This document shows, piece by piece, positions 60,214 to 64,000 of a DNA stretch of 64,000 nucleotides. The DNA lies in the NCBI GenBank assembly GCA_020636095.1, contig JACJYN010000002.1, forward strand, positions 1,798,001 through 1,862,000, given 5' to 3'. The notes under the pieces were generated by a model. That model did not search any database. It worked only from the letters and a program-made list of their open reading frames with translations, and was not told the origin of the DNA. Each line of letters begins with the position of its first letter. Within the stretch, counting starts at the first letter, position 1. The DNA is from Lewinellaceae bacterium (lineage in GTDB: Bacteria > Bacteroidota > Bacteroidia > Chitinophagales > Saprospiraceae). Made by a program: the position numbers and the translations under genes.

Positions 60214-61116
60214 CTAGCGGCTAACCTTTTTTTCTTTGAGCGTATCCAGAAAAAACAGCGCTTGGTCAAGGCTGCGGAGAATAGAAATATTGTCCGGTGG
60301 GAATACATCCTGGGCGACTACCTGATAACCGGAAAGCAGGATATGGCTATCCTTAAAATTGGCTGCCAGGCGGTCGACGTACTGCTGGACCGGTTCTTTT
60401 GCGAATGTTTCCGTGATCATCGTGAAAATGTAATCCGGATTGTGAATGTTGCAGGCGTCTTTGAGGTCGGCCAGGGTGATATCCTGCCCGATGTAGATGA
60501 CATGGTTGCGGCGGGATTTAAGCAGATAATGCATAAAGAGCATACTCAACTCCTGTTTCTCCCCTTCCGGCAAGTAGATGAGGAACTTATCGACGTGCTT
60601 TCCACTGACCAGCGGCTCGTTGTCGATAGCCACGATGATCTTCTGGCGGATGAGGTAACTCATGAAGTTTTCCTGAACCGGATTGATGGAGCCGGTAAGC
60701 CAAAGGACGCTGAGCTTGTCTAAAAACGGATAAATGATCTCCAGCATGGTGCGTTCGAAACCCAACTGCTCGATATTGGTGTTGACGATGCGGTCGAACT
60801 TGTATTCATCCATCTCGATCATAGAAATCGTCAGAGCATCCAGCTGAGTGCCATATTCGAAGTTGATCTCAGAAATGGCGGCTACCTTCTCAGCGATCTC
60901 CTTCTTGGTCATGCTGGCAATCTTGGAGATTTTGATGCCGTTTTTGTTGAGCAACGCGATGTTGAGGACGAATTTGAGATCCTCATCCAGATAATAACGG
61001 ATGTTGGTTTTGGTGCGCCTCGGTTCAATAATATCATAGCGCTGCTCCCATATCCGGAGGGTATGAGCTTTGATTCCCGAAAGCTTTTCCAGGTCTTTTA
61101 TGGAATATACCGCCAC
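60214..61116 (-). CDS. MerR-family regulator with a degenerate cobalamin-binding-like domain
   Basis: A 300-residue protein. The N-terminal MerR helix-turn-helix is clear (YSIKDLEKLSGIKAHTLRIWEQRYDIIEPRRTKTNIRYY). The C-terminal two thirds match the CarH/LitR architecture: a helical B12-cap with the conserved W-plus-PVQE region (WLTGSINPVQENFMSYLI) and a Rossmann-like domain (KFLIYLPEGEKQELSMLFMHYLL, then HVIYIGQDITLADLKDAC). The cobalamin motif DxHxxG is replaced by PEGEKQEL, so the lower-ligand His is missing and B12 light sensing is unlikely. In Bacteroidota similar proteins regulate carotenoid or stress genes. Confidence 0.88.
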   Translation of the reverse strand: MAVYSIKDLEKLSGIKAHTLRIWEQRYDIIEPRRTKTNIRYYLDEDLKFVLNIALLNKNGIKISKIASMTKKEIAEKVAAISEINFEYGTQLDALTISMIEMDEYKFDRIVNTNIEQLGFERTMLEIIYPFLDKLSVLWLTGSINPVQENFMSYLIRQKIIVAIDNEPLVSGKHVDKFLIYLPEGEKQELSMLFMHYLLKSRRNHVIYIGQDITLADLKDACNIHNPDYIFTMITETFAKEPVQQYVDRLAANFKDSHILLSGYQVVAQDVFPPDNISILRSLDQALFFLDTLKEKKVSR

Positions 61117-61399
61117 AGCATAAAAAATTTTGAGCCAGGGAGTTACGCTATACCTTTAAGGCTAAAAGATATTTTACAATTCAGAATATCAAGGTCTTAA
61201 CAGTGGGCCGCATAAAAGGTTTACAGCTTGTTCGAATTTCATGCCAACCAGAGGCCTGTCCGCACTTTCTGCTATTTAGTCGGCTACTGCACTACATCTC
61301 CAAATGCGAATATGGATTTTTTGATTAATTTTAGCCTGCTTCATTCCGCCGGAGCAACAGAATAGGTTTAACACAAAAAGACAATAAAATCGACTATCT

Positions 61400-64000
61400 A
61401 TGAAGTGGAGTTCTACCCTTTGGGCCTTATTGTTCACACTCCTGCTCACTCCCCCCCTTATGAGCCAGACTTCCTGTGAATACGTCCTGACCATGATCGA
61501 TGATTTTGGCGATGGCTGGAATGGCGCAACCCTCACCATTACGATCGGCAATAACGCAACTGTTTATACGCTAAACAATATTGATGACGACGGTGAATCC
61601 GCCTCCGTATCTATTCCTGTCACGGAAGGGGCTTCTATTGAGCTGTTCTATATTTCCGGTTCCTTCCCGGGCGAAGTAGAATATACTTTCTCGGATGCAG
61701 AAGGCAATATCCTTTTTCAGGATGGCCAGATGGGCGGCGAACCGGCAGACGGGCAGGTATTCTCCGCTGTTGCCACTTGCCCCAGCTGCCCTCCTCCCCT
61801 GGCCGGTTCTGTAGAAGTAGAGAACATCCGCGCCTTCATGGTTGACATCAGCTGGATTCCTTCTGACCCGGAGGGGGAATACCTGATTGAATATGATACC
61901 TCGGGCTTTACCCCTGGCAATGGCGACTTCAAAATGGCCAGTGGCGCCACCACCAAGCTGTTCAGCCTGCAGCAGAATACGGGCTACGACTTTTACCTGA
62001 CCGCCCTGTGCGCTAACGGCGACACCAGCGTTACGGTTGGGCCCTACAGCTTTATGACTCCCTTTGCCAATGATGTGGCCATCACGGAGATTCTTTCTCC
62101 GGTCACGGCCTGCGGCCTGGGAGCCGCCGAAACCATTTCGGTAGCTATCAGCAACTTAGGCGGCGTTCCGCAATCGCTCATCCCCTTCGACTACAGTGTG
62201 AATGGCATACCAGGCGGGGTCAGCATGCCGCAGGATGGCTTCTTTACCGGCGTCATAGGAACCGACAGCACCGAGATCACCGAATTTGACGCCACCTTCG
62301 ACTTTTCTGATTTTGGAGAATACATCGTTCAGGTATGGACGGCTCTGGAGGGCGACAGCATCCCCTCCAACGACACCACGTCCATTACGGTCGTCAATAT
62401 CCCTTATATTACAGAATACCCCTATTTCGAAGGCTTTGAAGAATGGAGCGGCGGCTGGACGGTGGAATCCGATGGCTTCGGCGCTCCCAGCTGGGCATAC
62501 GGCGAACCTGCCGGAACGCTGATCAACAACGCGGCCAACGGATCCGGCGCCTGGGTAACCAACCTGGGGGGCAACTACAACAACAGCGAGATTTCTTATC
62601 TGGTCTCCCCTTGCCTCGACTTCAGCTCCCTTTCGGAAGACCCCCGCATCGCCTTCTCCATTATCCTCAATACGGAAAACAACTTTGATGAGGCCTGGCT
62701 CGAGGTATCCACCAATAACGGGGAAACCTGGTCGAAAGTAGGAACGGCCGGCACCGGCCTGAACTGGTACAACGATGCCGGAAATAACTGGTGGGAAAAT
62801 GACGGCGGGGTTCCGGGGTGGCACTACGCTCAGAACATCCTGGAAGGAACAGCCGATTCTGCCAATGTCCGGGTCCGCTTCGTCTTTTCCTCCGATGGGT
62901 CCGTAGCCCGGGAGGGGGTCGGACTGGATAATATCCTGATCTCTCTTCAACTCGACCGGGATATTGCCGGCTCGAGCGCCGACATCATGTCTGCCTCCAG
63001 CTGCGGCAGCCCCAACGATACGGTGTCAATCAGCCTGCTCAACCTGGGCGGGTTTCCCGCCGGTGGCTTCGATGTAGGCTACAGCGTCAACGGAGGCGCT
63101 CCGGTGGTGGAGAATATCGGCAATGTCCTGCTGTTGCCCGGCGACGGCCTGACCTATACCTTCAATACTACTTTTGACGCCTCCGTCCCCGGCACATACA
63201 CTATTCAGGCGTGGTCTGAATTCGGAACCGATGAATTTCTGCTCAACGATACCGTGACGACGAGCTTCCGGACGTCCGTCAACCCACCCCTGCGGGAAGA
63301 TTTTGAAGACGGCGGGGCCCCGGCAGGATGGGCCTTCAGCCCGGGTATGACCATTGAGCAGGACCATACCAGCCCCAGTATTGTAGCCTATGACAACGTA
63401 TATTCCTCGACTCCTGAGATTCAGGTCACTACCCCGGCCATCGGCCCAATCGAAGAAAACGACACCCTTACTTTTGACTACCGGTATGTCGACTTCTTTG
63501 CGGGAACTGACCCCACGATACTGACGGCCGAAGACTCGCTGCTCGTTGAGGTTTCTATTGACTGCGGCGAATCTTTCTTCCCTGCATTTGTGATCACCGG
63601 CCTCAACCACCTGCCCACTGCCGATATGACGACGATCGAACTGCCGCTGGGCGCCCTGGCGGGAGAGATCATCCTCATCCGCTTCCGGGCAGTCTGGGGA
63701 GCCGGCGATTATTATCTCGACCTCGACAACATCAATATACGGCGTTGTCCGGCATCCCTCCAGCTATCGGCGGAGGTGACGCCGCCAACCAGCCAGTCTT
63801 CCGAAGATGGCTCGATCACCATTGCTCAGGGCGATCCCTCCGGGCCCTTTACCTATCTTTGGAATACCGGCGACGCCACCAAAACACTGAGCGGGCTGGG
63901 AGAAGGCCTTTACACCGTCACGGTCACCAATGTCTATGGCTGTTCGGAAACGCTGGAAATCAACCTTACGACCTCCAGTGTACGCACACCGTCCAAAATT
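61400..64000 (+). CDS. Large secreted multidomain protein, 3' end outside the window
   Basis: An open frame of 867 codons starts with a signal peptide (STLWALLFTLLLTPPLMSQ) and runs off the right edge. Domains in order are an N-terminal CEYVLTMIDDFGDGWNGATL module, an Fn3-like domain (VENIRAFMVDISWIPSDPEG), a CARDB-like repeat (NDVAITEILSPVTACGLG), a MAM/jelly-roll-like domain (YFEGFEEWSGGWTVE onward), a second CARDB and jelly-roll unit, and a SprB-like repeat near the end (PFTYLWNTGDATKTLSGLGEGLYTVTVTNVYGC). Such proteins are type IX secretion substrates, but the expected C-terminal sorting domain lies beyond the window. The 283-base gap upstream holds nothing recognisable. Confidence 0.85.
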   Translation, partial: MKWSSTLWALLFTLLLTPPLMSQTSCEYVLTMIDDFGDGWNGATLTITIGNNATVYTLNNIDDDGESASVSIPVTEGASIELFYISGSFPGEVEYTFSDAEGNILFQDGQMGGEPADGQVFSAVATCPSCPPPLAGSVEVENIRAFMVDISWIPSDPEGEYLIEYDTSGFTPGNGDFKMASGATTKLFSLQQNTGYDFYLTALCANGDTSVTVGPYSFMTPFANDVAITEILSPVTACGLGAAETISVAISNLGGVPQSLIPFDYSVNGIPGGVSMPQDGFFTGVIGTDSTEITEFDATFDFSDFGEYIVQVWTALEGDSIPSNDTTSITVVNIPYITEYPYFEGFEEWSGGWTVESDGFGAPSWAYGEPAGTLINNAANGSGAWVTNLGGNYNNSEISYLVSPCLDFSSLSEDPRIAFSIILNTENNFDEAWLEVSTNNGETWSKVGTAGTGLNWYNDAGNNWWENDGGVPGWHYAQNILEGTADSANVRVRFVFSSDGSVAREGVGLDNILISLQLDRDIAGSSADIMSASSCGSPNDTVSISLLNLGGFPAGGFDVGYSVNGGAPVVENIGNVLLLPGDGLTYTFNTTFDASVPGTYTIQAWSEFGTDEFLLNDTVTTSFRTSVNPPLREDFEDGGAPAGWAFSPGMTIEQDHTSPSIVAYDNVYSSTPEIQVTTPAIGPIEENDTLTFDYRYVDFFAGTDPTILTAEDSLLVEVSIDCGESFFPAFVITGLNHLPTADMTTIELPLGALAGEIILIRFRAVWGAGDYYLDLDNINIRRCPASLQLSAEVTPPTSQSSEDGSITIAQGDPSGPFTYLWNTGDATKTLSGLGEGLYTVTVTNVYGCSETLEINLTTSSVRTPSKI

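Overview
The window looks like a chromosomal segment of a Bacteroidota bacterium, most likely of the Saprospiria (Saprospiraceae/Lewinellaceae-like) group. The evidence is a TonB protein, several lipoproteins and outer-membrane barrel proteins, a large BNR-propeller protein, a secreted multidomain protein ending in a SprB-like repeat, a eukaryote-type citrate synthase, and promoter-like TTG-N(19-21)-TAnnTTTG motifs. No rRNA, prophage, CRISPR array or complete insertion sequence is visible. Taxonomy is inferred from gene families, not from a marker alignment.

Layout. 0-11 kb is mostly housekeeping: citrate synthase, gcvH-VanZ-tonB, a TPR protein, rpmH, frr, a zinc peptidase, serS and rho. 11-24 kb carries envelope and stress genes: an MscS channel, an alpha/beta hydrolase lipoprotein, a barrel protein, a small lipoprotein, Hsp20, a diheme cytochrome, a 1096-residue BNR protein and a patatin. 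23.6-26.9 kb is a molybdenum hydroxylase operon (diheme cytochrome, 2Fe-2S subunit, Mo subunit). 26.9-34.5 kb holds SDR genes with a TetR regulator, gene remnants, an ECF sigma operon and a beta-helix lipoprotein. 35-45.6 kb is a type I restriction-modification operon with embedded accessory genes (RhuM, Abi_2, DUF3800, four-helix bundle, YgjP-like). 45.6-46.1 kb has tRNA-Met plus a duplicated, decayed tRNA/GIY-YIG unit. 46-61 kb is mixed metabolism and envelope, including an orphan Pycsar-type effector, acyl-CoA dehydrogenase, DUF547, Nif3-rfaE2, a flippase-like membrane protein and a MerR regulator. The window ends inside a large secreted protein.

The most unusual content is in the repeats. 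Five elements of about 160 bp (1.6, 11.3, 31.8, 40.3 and 40.6 kb) share a conserved core with a covarying central hairpin. Each is closed by long outer arms that pair within the copy but are unrelated between copies. They are flanked by duplicated CTAG or TTA. Two of them interrupt genes of the restriction operon (hsdS and DUF3800), and the interrupted frames read through exactly when the element and one target copy are removed. A second family (151-152 bp, 15-bp terminal inverted repeats starting GTAA, 8-bp target duplications) is an IS66-type MITE. One copy also interrupts the same hsdS. The result is a restriction operon whose large S gene is dead, while hsdM, hsdR and a half-size hsdS remain intact.
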